A stretch of 64,000 nucleotides of DNA. Origin: Pseudonocardia terrae (GTDB taxonomy: Bacteria; Actinomycetota; Actinomycetes; Mycobacteriales; Pseudonocardiaceae). The notes below the pieces were generated by a model. That model was not told the DNA's origin. It ran no database searches and saw only the letters and a program-made list of their open reading frames with translations. Location of the stretch: the NCBI RefSeq assembly GCF_021343995.1, contig NZ_JAJTTE010000040.1, positions 1 through 64,000 of the forward strand, in the 5' to 3' direction. This document shows, piece by piece, positions 1-8,622 of the stretch. The translations under genes were made by a program, and so were the position numbers. Position 1 is the first letter of the stretch, and each line of letters starts with the position of its first letter.

Positions 1-100
1 ACCCAGCCCGGCAAACCCAGATCAACTCAAGGCCTACTCGCGGATTCGGGTCTGAGCTGGGCGAACGGGTGTGGGCCTGGTGACGTGTCGTGTCACTAGG

Positions 101-1961
101 CTTGGGTGTTGTGCCTGGTCAGCGGCTTGCGGGCTGCTCGGGGTCGAGGTCGAGGATCCGCGGTGGCAGGGCGATGTCGAGGACTTGGTGCAGGCGGCGG
201 ACCTCGGGGCTGGGTGGGGTGGTCTGGCGGAACAGTCCGGCTGGGCCGGTGAAGGTGCCGACGTGCAGGCGTTGGAGCTGGTCGCGGGCCCGCGGCCAGG
301 TCGTGGCCTGGTCGGGGGTGCTTGCGCGGGTCTCGACGATGCGGGCCAGCAGCAGCGCGAGCCAGCAGAGCAGGACGTGGGCGCGGATGCGGTCTTCGAG
401 GCGGTGATAGACCGGGCGCAGGTCCAGGACCTGTTTCATGTCCCGCCAGCCGCGTTCGACTTCGAGGAGTTGCTTGTAGCCCAGCGCGATGTCCTCGGTG
501 GTCAGGTTCGGGTCGCTGGTGCGCAGCAGGTACTTCCCGTCGAGCTTGGCGTCGGCGGCGATCTTGGTGGTGTCGACGCGGAGCAGCCCGCCCGGGGTCA
601 GGCGCAGGAACCGGTTCAGGCCGGGCTTGGTGGAGATCACCCCGCGTAGCTCGGCCCGCTTGGTCGCGGTGAGCCGGTCGGAGTCGGCGACCATCGCCTC
701 GAGGCGCTCGACGAGGTTCGCGCGCACGGCGGCGTCACGGTCGGCGGCGTCGGGGTCGGCGGCGTCGGGGTTGTGGCAGACCACGAACCGCTCGTGCTCG
801 CTGATCTTCACTTCCTTGACCCGCAGGTTCGCGCTCACCTGCTGGTAGCGGCCTTGCCGGGCCATCGCCGCGGTCGCCTCCGCCGAGCCCGACCGCAGCT
901 TCTCGCCCAGGATGTAGCCCCCGCCGCCGGCGGTCAGATGGCGCCGGTTCGCCGCGGAGGTGAACCCGCGGTCGGCCACCCAGATGACCTTCCCCAGTGT
1001 CCAGTCCCGCAGCTCGTCGCGGACCTGGCGGATCAGCGGCGAGTCACTGGTGTTGCCCGGCCAGCACCACACCCGCACCGGGATCCCGTCACGGGTCACG
1101 GCCATCCCGACCACGACCTGCGGCAGGTCGTCGCGGGAGTCCTTGGACTTGCCGCGGCTGCGGAACCCCGCCCGCCCGGTCGCGCCGCCCGGCGGCTCAC
1201 CGCCCTCGGCGGCACCGTGGGCAGGGTCGGGGTCGACGACGCGGCCGTGTTCGTCGCGCCAGAGCGGGGTGTCGGAGTCCTCGGTCTCGAAGTAGGTGGA
1301 GGTGGTGTCGAAGAAGATCAGGTCGACTTCGAGGTTGAGCAGGTGCGCGACGGCGTCGAACACCCCGCGCGCGAGCTGGTCCTCGACCTTGATCAGCCAG
1401 TCCATGGCCCGGTAACAGGCGTCGTCGGACACCTGTTCAGGCCGGGAACGTGCACGTCATGGGCGACCCACGAGGTGGCGGCGAGCTTCGAGGACGGCGC
1501 CAGCGCCCGGTTCGCGACCAGCGCGAACAGCACCCGCTCCACCACCGGATCCCGCCGTGTCCCGGCCGCGAGGCGACGCAGCAGGGTGTCGATCCCGAGC
1601 CGGTGCCACAGCCGGTCGAGCAGCCACGCCCCACCCAGCGGGCGGGACTCGGTGAACTCCAGACCGGGCACCCCGAGCGCGCGAGCCCGATCCGGGCCGG
1701 TCGCGCTCGCCTCGACACCCACGACCCGGGTCAACGCGGCGATCAGGCGCTCGATCGCGGGCCGGTCGAGCTGGTCGGCCCGGCCGAAGGAGTACAGCAC
1801 CTTCGTCCGGGCGGTCTTCGCGGCCGGGTCCCACTCGTTGTGCGCCAACTGCAGGTAGGACACCTTCGACCCGTCCCGGTTCCGCCGGGTCGACGTACGC
1901 ACGAACACGCCACCAGAGCTTACACACTTCTCCCCAGCTCAACACCCGATCCACGCCCAAG
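101..1961 (-). mobile_element. IS1634-family insertion sequence
   Basis: The element is bounded on the left by CTTGGG starting at 101 and on the right by the inverted CCCAAG ending at 1961; the inverted-repeat match is only partial beyond those six bases. Immediately outside lie 13-bp direct repeats, 88-100 (tcgtgtcactagg) and 1962-1974 (tcgtgttactagg), identical at 12 positions. Long, variable target duplications are known for IS1634-type elements, which supports these limits, but the single mismatch and the weak terminal repeats leave them uncertain. The only gene inside is the frameshifted transposase. Confidence 0.6.
119..1908 (-). pseudogene. IS1634-type DDE transposase, frameshifted
   Basis: Two overlapping reading frames together encode one transposase. 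The first part (1908 to about 1440) has the family N-terminus (MFVRTSTRRNRDGSKVSYLQ) and runs to WVAHDVHVPGL. The second part (from about 1437 to 119) resumes at EQVSDDACYRAMDWL and carries the DDE residues in FFDTTSTYF, WVADRGF and the C-terminal LEVERGWRDMKQ block. The join lacks one base (CTGAA where CTGGAA is expected), and there is no slippery heptamer. This looks like a simple deletion rather than programmed frameshifting. The combined length of about 600 residues is normal for the family. It is probably dead unless the shift is a sequencing error. Confidence 0.85.
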
Positions 1962-1974
1962 TCGTGTTACTAGG

Positions 1975-2279
1975 GAATACGCGGCGCTTGGCCAGGCCTC
2001 ACCGCGCTGACCTGCACCAACACCCACGATCATGCACCAGATCACACGCTAGCTGCGGAACTCAGGCTCAGCTAAGACGAATCGAGGGACTCGGGTCGCC
2101 GCGGTGCTCGACGACTTTGCAGGAAGATGGCTCGTCGGCGGATCAACCTCGCGAACCTGTGCGCGCAGCACCACGGGGCTACGCGCTCCGCGGCGCCACG
2201 CCACTCGTCGCGGCGTCTGCCGTGGAAGCCCATGACCAAGAGCTGGTTCAATCGCAACCCGAGGAACGCCTCATATGAA
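1975..2279. other. Non-coding stretch right of the IS1634 element
   Basis: No convincing protein-coding frame was found on either strand. A 6-bp hairpin (TAGCTG/CAGCTA) lies near 2050-2075, and the stretch ends in the first copy of the 15-bp repeat described in the next entry. It is probably intergenic debris between two mobile elements. Confidence 0.4.
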
Positions 2280-2465
2280 AGCTGACGTCATGATCAGCTC
2301 GCTGCTTGTCAGGGGCACGAAAAGGTCAAGGGTCGGGCCGAGGGCTCCGAGTTTCGGCCCACTCGCCTGGGTGCCACTGGGACACCCCGAGGAAGCCGGA
2401 GTTCTCCGTTGCTGGGCACGCCCGGCGGCTTTATGCCGAGAACGCCTCATATGACAGTCGCGTTC
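2264..2465. repeat. 15-bp direct repeats enclosing a run of hairpins
   Basis: GAACGCCTCATATGA occurs at 2264-2278 and again, identically, at 2440-2454. Between and at them lie several perfect inverted repeats: AGCTGA/TCAGCT (2280-2285/2294-2299), GGGCCGA/TCGGCCC (2335-2341/2354-2360), GGGTG/CACCC (2369-2373/2383-2387), CGGA/TCCG (2397-2400/2405-2408) and GAACGC/GCGTTC (2440-2445/2460-2465). No coding frame explains this conservation of pairing. It could be a small structured RNA, a recombination site, or the remains of a small non-autonomous element with the 15-mers as duplicated target. The function is unknown. Confidence 0.55.
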
Positions 2466-3060
2466 AGCGGCGCCGCCGATCCAGGGCTTCCCGGGCCATC
2501 ACGCCGGATACCGTGATCGTCCGGCATGTCCTCGTATGCCGGGCTATTGAGCTGCGGCCGCTGTTGCGGGTCAACGCCGAGCGAGGAGAAGGAGCGCCGC
2601 GTCCCGGAGGTCATCCCTGAAGGAGCGGGGCCGGTCAACCCCCTGTTCTTGTTGTTGATGTTCGTCGCTGCAGCTTCCGGGCGCGCTGAAGTAGCGGCGG
2701 GGTCAAGGAGCGCCCGGCAGGGCGCCCGCGTAGCGGCCGAAGGTCCTTGATGCCGTCGCTGGGCGGCGCGAGGCTCTGTTCAGCTGGGCGAGATCGACGT
2801 GGTTGTTGCTCCGCTGCTCGGGGGTGTTGGGATTGTTGTGCCGCGCCTGAAGCCGTGGTCCCGGCTCGATATGGACGTAGCCCCCGAGGGGGTCGTCGGT
2901 CATCCCTTCGCCGCGCCGACCTTCCGGGGTCGGGCGGCATGGTGCGCTGCGACGAATGCTTGGGGTGGTGGGCGAGATCAATCAGTCGGGACGATCACGC
3001 CGAGCAGGCTCGAGGATCATGACCCCTTCGATCCGCGCCCACCACGATCACGGGGCCTGC
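2466..3060. other. Non-coding stretch before the IS110 transposase
   Basis: Only short, compositionally biased reading frames are present and none resembles a known family. A GC-rich inverted repeat (GCGCCCGGCAGGGCGC, about 2708-2723) is visible. The distal end of the IS110 element must lie in or near this stretch, downstream of the transposase stop at 3061, but no boundary is evident. Confidence 0.35.
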
Positions 3061-6000
3061 TCACGCAGCATCGGTGATGGCGCCGTCCGCGCAACGATGC
3101 AGGCAGCGGATGTGGTGATCACGTAGGCCGTAGAAGACCAGGGTGACCAGGTCCCGGGCCGCGGCGACGACACCGATGTTGTGGCCCCGCCGCTCACCGA
3201 CCCGGTCACGGCGCTGCCCGAGTCGGGTGTGCGCGGGCACGCGTTGGACGGCCTCCACCGCGGCCCAGCGGACCAACCTGGAGCCCTGTTTGGTGATCCG
3301 TCCCCGGTGCACGGTGGTGTCGGACTCGCGGTGCGAGGGAGTCAAGCCCGCCCAGGACGCCAACTGAGCGGGCCTGGCGAACCGGGCGACATCGCCGATC
3401 TCGGCGACGAACACCGCCCCCAGCAACGGCCCCACCCCCGGGATGGTCTGGATCGCGGTGTAGCCGGGATCAGTGCGCAGGCGCCCGGCGACGAGCTTGG
3501 TGTAGGTGTCGATCTCGAAGTCCAGCGCCGTGATCAACCGCAGTAGCGAGTCCACCCGCGCCCGCGACTCGGGCGCCAGCCTGGTCGCGGTGAGCAGCTT
3601 CTGCCCGCCCGGGCTGAACAGATCACTCATCGGCACCTGCACCCCAGCACCCGCCAGCACGGCGTGGACCTGGCATTTCAGGTTCGACCGGACCCCGACC
3701 AGCTTCGCGCGGTGACGCACCCACCCACGCAGCTCACGCGTCGCGGGTGGGGCGATCCACGCCTCGGGCAGCCGACCCATCCGCAGCAGATCCGCCAGGT
3801 CGGCGGCGTCACGCTGGTCGTTCTTCACCCGACGGTAGGTGAACATCTTCACCCCCAGCGGGTGCGCCAGGTGCACGTTCGCGCCCAGCTCGGCGAGGGT
3901 GTCCGCGGCCCAGTCGGGTAGCCCCGGCGCATTGCTGCGCCGGGGCCCCCTCAGAACCGGACGTGCCCGTTTCCGAGCATCCGGCTCAAGCAAGCCGCGA
4001 GGGCGTGCAGATCTGCGTCGCTGGGGTCCTGCGTTGCCGCGCGCGAAGCGCGCGGTGGCAGGACGCGTGCACCAGGCGAGTGCGTGTGCCGTCCGGCGTG
4101 TCGGCTCGTCCATGGTGGACGAGGTAGTCCTGGGCGATCGCCCTGCGGACGACCTGCAGCCACCATCGTTCCCACTCGCGGGGGGACTGTGGGGGCTGCT
4201 CTGCAGTGAGCAGGTGGTCGGCGCAGAGCGGACAACGACCGGCTTGCCTGTCGAGCAGGCGTAGGTTGTGCCGGTCCAGCGGCGGCCTGACCCGGCGCCG
4301 CCGTTGCGCCCAGTACTCGGCCAGGGCCGGATCGTCCGGGGACGCTGAGCCCTTGACCATGGTGTGCCGGACGATCTCGGTCCAGGAGAACTTGACCAGG
4401 TGCGCGCCGTTGTCGCGGTCGCCGAACACCCAGCGGTCGTTCCTGAACTTGTTGAACTTGCCGAAGTAGCGGCTGGTGACCCACTTCTTCGGCTTGTTCG
4501 GGTGACTGTGCTTGGCCCACTTGTAGGTGAGTTTCCACACGTAGTCGTCCAGCGACTGAAAGATTTCGCTGGACACCACCCCCCGGTAATAGGCGGCCCA
4601 CCCGCGGATGATCGGGTTGAGCCGGCCGAGGATCGCCATCGCGTTGGCCCCGCGCAGGGCGCGCATTTCGGTGGCGAGCCGTTCCCGCATTCGCCTGACC
4701 GCCGCCTTACTCGGCTTGATCAAAAGTTTGCGGTCGTGGTAGCGGCGGACGTTGAACCCCACGAAATCGAAACCCTCGCCGAGAGAGACGATTTGGGTCT
4801 TGGCCTCGTTGAAGGCCAGACCCCGGGGCGTCAGCCACGCGACCAGCCGCGCCCTGACCTGCTCGGCCTGCTGCTTGTCGTGACAGCAGACGACCAGGTC
4901 GTCGGCGTATCTGACCAGCACCGGGGCGTCCGGCATCGTCTGCCCGGCCTTGGAACCGGACGTGTAGTACCGGACCCCGGCGGCGCCTTCGAGCCCATGC
5001 AGTGCCACGTTCAACAGCAACGGGGAGATCACCCCGCCCTGCGGGGTGCCCTCCTCGGTCGGCGCGAACTGCTCGTCTTCGAGCACTCCGGCGGTCAACC
5101 AGCCCCGCACCAGCCGCCGCCCGGGAAACGACCCGAGCATATTCAGCAGGTGGTCGTGGTTGATCCTGTCGAACGCCGCCGTGAGGTCCGCGTCCAGAAT
5201 CCACGACCGGGCGTTGGTGCCCCGCATCGTCGTGAACAGGACCGCGACCGCGTCGGCGCAGCCTCGGCCGGGGCGAAACCCGTAAGACTTGGGTTCGAAC
5301 CGGGCCTCCCACTCCGGCTCCAGGGCCTGGCGGACCCGTGCCTGGTGGCAGCGGTCCATCAGCACCGGGATGCCGAGTGGGCGAAGCTTGCTGCCCTGGG
5401 CCTTCGGGATGTACACCCGCTTCACCGGCAGGGGCGTCCACGAGGCGATCGTGCGGTGCACCCGCACCGCGAGCTGCCCCTGTTCGGCCGAGGTCAGCGC
5501 GACCTCCCCATCGACCCCCGCCGTCTTGCGACCAGCGTTGCGCTGCGCCACCTGGCGCACGCTGACCAGTGTGTTCGACCAGCTGCGCAGCAGCATCTTC
5601 TGCAGGTTCCTGACCGCGGCCAGCTCCCCCGCCTGCGACGCCGTGAAGATCCTCCGCCGCAGCCGCCGTACGTTGTCCTCGTGGGCGCGCCAGTCCACAG
5701 CGTCCCAGTCCAGGTCGACGTCCTCCGGTCCGTTCACCATCGGTGTCCAACTTGCCCTTCGGTTCCGGCGGCGTGCCGTCTTCGGTCTTCACCAGCTCAC
5801 CTGCCCACGTCAGCGCCCTTTCGGGCCCGGTCACCCGGACCGGTATCCGGCCGGTTATCCACGGGACGGCCACCTGAAGGGGGTGACACCATCGCCCGCG
5901 GTTTCCCGTCGCCTTTCGGCATGCCGGCATTCGCTTCTTGGGCATCCTGTTCCCGCCACGGAGTTCAGCGTCCCTTACGGTCGGCTTACCGACCCAGCTG

Positions 6001-6623
6001 CTGGCCGGGTCGGACCTGACGGGGTTCCCGCGTTCCGCACACGTGAGTAACGGCCGGGGTGGGTGCCCCCTTTATCCCGGGACCGGCGGTGTTCCCACGA
6101 CCGGTTGGTACTCCCCGGTCGCCGCCTGCCGCTCTTCCACGGCCAGGTCCTGCACCCCGGTACCGCCTCCCACCACCCGGGGCCATACGTCACGAGACAT
6201 CAACGGGGGTTCACGCTATTCACCCGTCCGGCCTTCCCCTTGCCTGTGGTCCCCGGATGGGACGGCGACCCTTGGGCGTTTCCCCTGAGCTTCACACCCC
6301 GCGGTCACCCGCAGGGCATGTCAGGGCGGGGACGAGCCTGGAACACAGGCCCGGAACTACCCATCCGGCATCCGCCGGCCCTCCAAACTGAGCGTTCGCT
6401 CACCATGTGCGACCTCGCGTCGCACGTACCAGCCGTAGGTCGCCTCCAGCACGACTTCCGGGGCCTCACCGGCGCGGGCCATCACCTGCGCCAGATAGTC
6501 CGGGTCGTTGGCGATCCGCACCGTCTCCAGATGCTCACCGGCCTCGGTCATCCGCACCAACACCGAACGTCGCCGGTGCAGATCCATCCCGACGATCTGC
6601 CGTCCCTCGTATGCTTCGCTCAC
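3061..6623 (-). CDS. IS110-type DEDD transposase, split by a group II intron
   Basis: Exon 1 runs 6623-6426 (66 codons) and exon 2 runs 3912-3061 (283 codons plus stop). Joined, they give a 349-residue protein of normal IS110 length. The GTG start at 6623 is preceded by GGGAGG. The N-terminal RuvC-like DEDD domain shows D in IVGMDLH (residue 14), E in VVLEATYGWY (residue 60) and the paired Asp in KNDQRDAADLADLLR (about 98-104). The C-terminal Tnp_20 domain has IPGVGPLLGAVFVAEIGD and the serine-containing HRGRITKQGSRLVRW. The intron sits six codons after the catalytic Glu, between GWY and WAAD. Removing it restores exactly the sequence expected of the family. Known IS110 enzymes use a bridge RNA to choose target and donor DNA. 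Confidence 0.88.
3913..6425 (-). ncRNA. Group II intron (ribozyme)
   Basis: The 5' end at 6425 reads GTGCGACGCGAGG, the standard bacterial GTGYG start. The 34-nt domain V lies at 3987-3954 (GAGCCGGATGC... to ...CGTCCGGTTC), with a GGAAAC-type loop. Domain VI follows as a GC-rich hairpin (GCCCCGGCGCA-gcaa-TGCGCCGGGGC), with a bulged TA before CCCGAC. This puts the branch-point A seven bases from the 3' end at 3913, which ends in AC as expected. Domains I-IV occupy 5741-6425 plus the coding region. All key parts look intact, so splicing is plausible. Confidence 0.88.
3986..5740 (-). CDS. ltrA: Group II intron-encoded reverse transcriptase/maturase with HNH domain
   Basis: This 584-residue protein lies in intron domain IV. 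The reverse transcriptase core includes KLRPLGIP (finger), the YGFRPGRG and DLTAAFDRINHD blocks, TPQGGVISPLLLN and the catalytic VRYADDLVV (about residue 280). The maturase X domain follows (NPIIRGWAAYYRGVV). The C-terminus has a zinc-binding HNH endonuclease module (CPLCADHLL ... H..C). Such proteins bind the intron RNA to promote splicing, then reverse-splice it into DNA and copy it. The stop codon overlaps the first bases of domain V, a compact arrangement. No inactivating change is visible. Confidence 0.93.
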   Translation of the reverse strand: MVNGPEDVDLDWDAVDWRAHEDNVRRLRRRIFTASQAGELAAVRNLQKMLLRSWSNTLVSVRQVAQRNAGRKTAGVDGEVALTSAEQGQLAVRVHRTIASWTPLPVKRVYIPKAQGSKLRPLGIPVLMDRCHQARVRQALEPEWEARFEPKSYGFRPGRGCADAVAVLFTTMRGTNARSWILDADLTAAFDRINHDHLLNMLGSFPGRRLVRGWLTAGVLEDEQFAPTEEGTPQGGVISPLLLNVALHGLEGAAGVRYYTSGSKAGQTMPDAPVLVRYADDLVVCCHDKQQAEQVRARLVAWLTPRGLAFNEAKTQIVSLGEGFDFVGFNVRRYHDRKLLIKPSKAAVRRMRERLATEMRALRGANAMAILGRLNPIIRGWAAYYRGVVSSEIFQSLDDYVWKLTYKWAKHSHPNKPKKWVTSRYFGKFNKFRNDRWVFGDRDNGAHLVKFSWTEIVRHTMVKGSASPDDPALAEYWAQRRRRVRPPLDRHNLRLLDRQAGRCPLCADHLLTAEQPPQSPREWERWWLQVVRRAIAQDYLVHHGRADTPDGTRTRLVHASCHRALRARQRRTPATQICTPSRLA

Positions 6624-6665
6624 AGGGGGCCTCCCACCATCGTTGACGTGAAGCACCTCGAGCAT

Positions 6666-6820
6666 GAACCGAGGGTCACGAGGAGCGGGAGGCCCCGCTC
6701 CTTCATCGCATCAGTGCCAGGGCTCGCCCAGGCCCGTCGCCAGCGGTCGCAACTGGCGAGCTCCCTGTAAGGCCAAGCCCTGGTATAGAAGATCGCAGAG
6801 GAAGGAGCGCTTTCCGGGCG
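6666..6820 (-). ncRNA. Candidate IS110 bridge RNA region
   Basis: Upstream of the transposase start there is no coding frame but a strong nested structure. The outer stem CCAGGGCT (6717-6724) pairs perfectly with AGCCCTGG (6776-6783), and inside it TCGCCAG (6737-6743) pairs with CTGGCGA (6753-6759). IS110-group elements are known to express a structured bridge RNA from the non-coding end upstream of the recombinase. Position and structure fit, but target- and donor-binding loops were not identified, so this is an inference. Confidence 0.45.
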
Positions 6821-7006
6821 TCAGGCGCTGGCGAAGGTTAGCCGGGTGCCGGGCGGAGCCGGCTGATCGAGGTCGTCGACGATCGCGCCGTCGAGCAGGA
6901 CCCGCCGCGCCTCGTGGTGCATCGCCAGTCGTTCGGGTGAGACGCCGGCGTCGAGCAGGCGGCTGCGGACAGTTGGGGCCTTGGGCTGGTTCTGTGCGTC
7001 GCTCAC
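6821..7006 (-). CDS. Small hypothetical protein
   Basis: A 61-residue protein (VSDAQNQPKAPTVRS... to ...GTRLTFASA) starts at GTG 7006, eight bases after the stop of the gene at 7015-7452, suggesting co-expression. It looks like a short soluble protein with a helical centre (RLLDAGVSPERLAMHHEARRVLLDG). The motif resembles phage or plasmid accessory proteins, but no family can be named. It lies directly beside the IS110 end and could be a remnant of a longer gene. Confidence 0.45.
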   Translation of the reverse strand: MSDAQNQPKAPTVRSRLLDAGVSPERLAMHHEARRVLLDGAIVDDLDQPAPPGTRLTFASA

Positions 7007-7014
7007 GTGATCAG

Positions 7015-7452
7015 TCAACGCCGGCACGGTCGCCGTGGTGCGGGTCGGTGCCGAGGAGCACCCCTGGCGGTGCGGACCGCGGCCGTCCGGATCGAGTCCG
7101 GCACGTCGGTGAGGCCGAGGGCGATGGTGTCGAGGATCGACGCGAGGCCGTAGGCGTGCTCGGGGTAGCGCCGGCCCCGGTACTCGTCCTGAACAGCGAG
7201 GTGGCGAAGCCGCGCGGCGGCCTGGTCGATCAGCTCGCGGTCGGCCCGCAGCCTGGCGAAGAGCTGGCGTTCCTGCACGTCGAGCCCCCTGATGGTCGGT
7301 GACGGCCGGCGCCAGACCTCTGGTGGACGTGCGGCCCCGACCGGTGGTCGACCGCGGGGGAAGCGCGGCTCGACAAGCGTCAGCGCCGACGTCGCCACAC
7401 GCTGCCAACGATCGCCAGTGACGACGTCGAGGTACTCAGGCACCAGCGGCAC
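7015..7452 (-). CDS. Hypothetical protein
   Basis: A 145-residue protein starts MPLVPEYLDVVTGDRW. It has a predicted helical middle (ERQLFARLRADRELIDQAAARLRHLAVQDEYRGR) and a second helical block (YGLASILDTIALGLTDVPDSIRTAAVRTARG). The last 14 residues are Arg/Pro-rich and unlike the rest, which may mark a frameshift close to the end. It probably forms a pair with the small gene that follows at 6821-7006. No domain was recognised. Confidence 0.5.
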   Translation of the reverse strand: MPLVPEYLDVVTGDRWQRVATSALTLVEPRFPRGRPPVGAARPPEVWRRPSPTIRGLDVQERQLFARLRADRELIDQAAARLRHLAVQDEYRGRRYPEHAYGLASILDTIALGLTDVPDSIRTAAVRTARGAPRHRPAPRRPCRR

Positions 7453-7705
7453 ACCCGACCGAGGGAGGCGGCCCCACCGCTTTCGCGAGCATCGTCGTAC
7501 GTTCGGGCAGGTCGGCGGCCGGGATCGCGGGCCGGGGCCGGATCACGGCGGATCTCTGCGCACGATCAACAAGATCAAGCTCGGGTAACAGTGTCGTCCG
7601 TTACGGGTCCTGTAGGGACACCCGAGAGGGCGCCGAGCTGTGTCCTTCTTCGAAGGTCTCGGTCCGGCCCGTCGGCCGGGCTCTGTTGTTGGTGGTGGGC
7701 CGCTT

Positions 7706-7840
7706 ACTCCGCCCGGTCTCACGTTCCAGGGTGCTGCGCATCGACTGGCTTCGACGGCCCTGCGGGCTGCCCTGGAGCGTGAGCCTCGCCGGGCGGAGTC
7801 GGGCGCGGAGGAGCAAGGGCGGGCGCTTCGCACCGCGCCC
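7706..7840 (+). promoter_or_regulatory. Structured leader upstream of Rv3235-like gene, copy 1
   Basis: The leader contains three stems. P1 is ACTCCGCCCGG (7706-7716) with CCGGGCGGAGT (7789-7799), all paired. P2 is 7718-7730 with 7771-7783, 13 pairs including one G·U. P3 is GGGCGCGG (7801-7808) with CCGCGCCC (7833-7840). A second copy with the same layout precedes the paralogous gene at 38920, and changes in P2 are compensatory. It sits about 70 bases ahead of the start codon. It could be a cis-acting RNA or a shared DNA repeat. No known riboswitch consensus was recognised. Confidence 0.6.
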
Positions 7841-7913
7841 CGCAGCCAGCCCACCACGGCTACACGAACTGCCCTGCTGTTCGGGCTGGTTGCCGATCCC
7901 CTCGGAGGCCGCC

Positions 7914-8426
7914 ATGTCCCAGACCCTCGACCACCAGGAGACGCCCCAGGACGAGAACACTCTTCGACGGGTGCTCGGACTGCGCCCGGTCCGCACGGTG
8001 GTGTTCGACGGCGAGGACTTCCTCGACCCGTGCCCCACCTGCGGGCACCGCGCCCCGACCGACGCCCCGGCCGAGCTCCCGCCCGGTAACCCGGTCACCG
8101 ACGTCGTGCTCGATCGCGTCGCGATCGGCCAGGCATACCGGACGATAGCGATGGCGGTGGAGGTGCTCGATCAGCGCCGCCCGGCCACGCAGCTCACCGA
8201 CCTGGTCGCCCCGCGGGTACTGCGCTACCTGCGGGCGGTGCCGGTCGAGGCCAACGGGCTGCGCGGTGGGGCCCGGTTGTTGAGCTTCCATCCGTCGCAG
8301 CCGCACGAGGGCGCGGTGGAAGTCGTCGGATCGGTCCGGCTTCGGGGCCGGCGCCGGGCGTTGGCCGCCTCGTTCACCCTGGTCGGGCTGGACCGGTGGG
8401 TGTGCGCGACGATCCGGATCCTGTGA
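7914..8426 (+). CDS. Rv3235-like (DUF6459-type) protein with CxxCGH motif
   Basis: A 170-residue protein starts at ATG 7914 behind GGAGG. The N-terminal part carries DPCPTCGH, a possible zinc or metal site. The C-terminal domain (VLDQRRPATQLTDLVAPRVLRYL ... GAVEVVGSVRLRGRRRALAASF...WVCATIRIL) matches the small alpha/beta domain of the actinobacterial Rv3235 family. The molecular function of that family is not established. A paralogue of similar sequence and with the same leader lies at 38920-39420. The pair brackets the defence-type island. Confidence 0.7.
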   Translation: MSQTLDHQETPQDENTLRRVLGLRPVRTVVFDGEDFLDPCPTCGHRAPTDAPAELPPGNPVTDVVLDRVAIGQAYRTIAMAVEVLDQRRPATQLTDLVAPRVLRYLRAVPVEANGLRGGARLLSFHPSQPHEGAVEVVGSVRLRGRRRALAASFTLVGLDRWVCATIRIL

Positions 8427-8437
8427 CCGGCTGGGGT

Positions 8438-8458
8438 CGGGCGAGATCTTCTCGCCCG
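8438..8458 (+). terminator. Hairpin after the Rv3235-like gene
   Basis: CGGGCGAG and CTCGCCCG form an 8-bp stem with a 5-base loop, 12 bases after the stop codon. There is no clear T-tract, as is common for high-GC actinobacterial terminators. Confidence 0.45.
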
Positions 8459-8622
8459 GCCCTTCAGGCCGCCGCAGTCGAGCTGGCGCGCTGTGCTGTC
8501 CGGTCGCGGCGCTCCGGGCGGGGCCGGCGCGCCGCACCCGCGACACGGGACTTCTTCCCGTGGCCGGGGTGACGGTTCGTCCGCCGATCAGGACCCTCGG
8601 TAATCTGCTTATCGTCCCGGGT

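Larger units (their letters stand above)
3061..6783 (-). mobile_element. IS110-family element carrying a group II intron
   Basis: The element comprises the split transposase (6623 down to 3061), the group II intron inside it, and an upstream hairpin region. IS110 elements lack classical terminal inverted repeats, so the outer limits given here are only those of the recognisable contents. Insertion of a retroelement in a transposon gene makes a nested mobile element. If the intron splices, the host transposon could stay functional. Confidence 0.7.

Noticed and set aside
1393-1450. Programmed frameshift in the IS1634 transposase
   Set aside because: No slippery heptamer or following structure; IS1634 genes are normally one frame, so a simple deletion is more likely.
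71-1858. Long rightward reading frames over the IS1634 transposase
   Set aside because: They are mirror frames of the minus-strand transposase and carry no recognisable domain.
4364-6019. A 551-codon rightward frame over the intron
   Set aside because: The opposite strand encodes a clear RT/maturase and domain V; the rightward frame has no family features.
7686-7913. N-terminal extension of the Rv3235-like gene through the leader
   Set aside because: Frame is open in both copies but shifts between them; stem pairing rather than peptide is conserved, and GGAGG precedes the later ATG.
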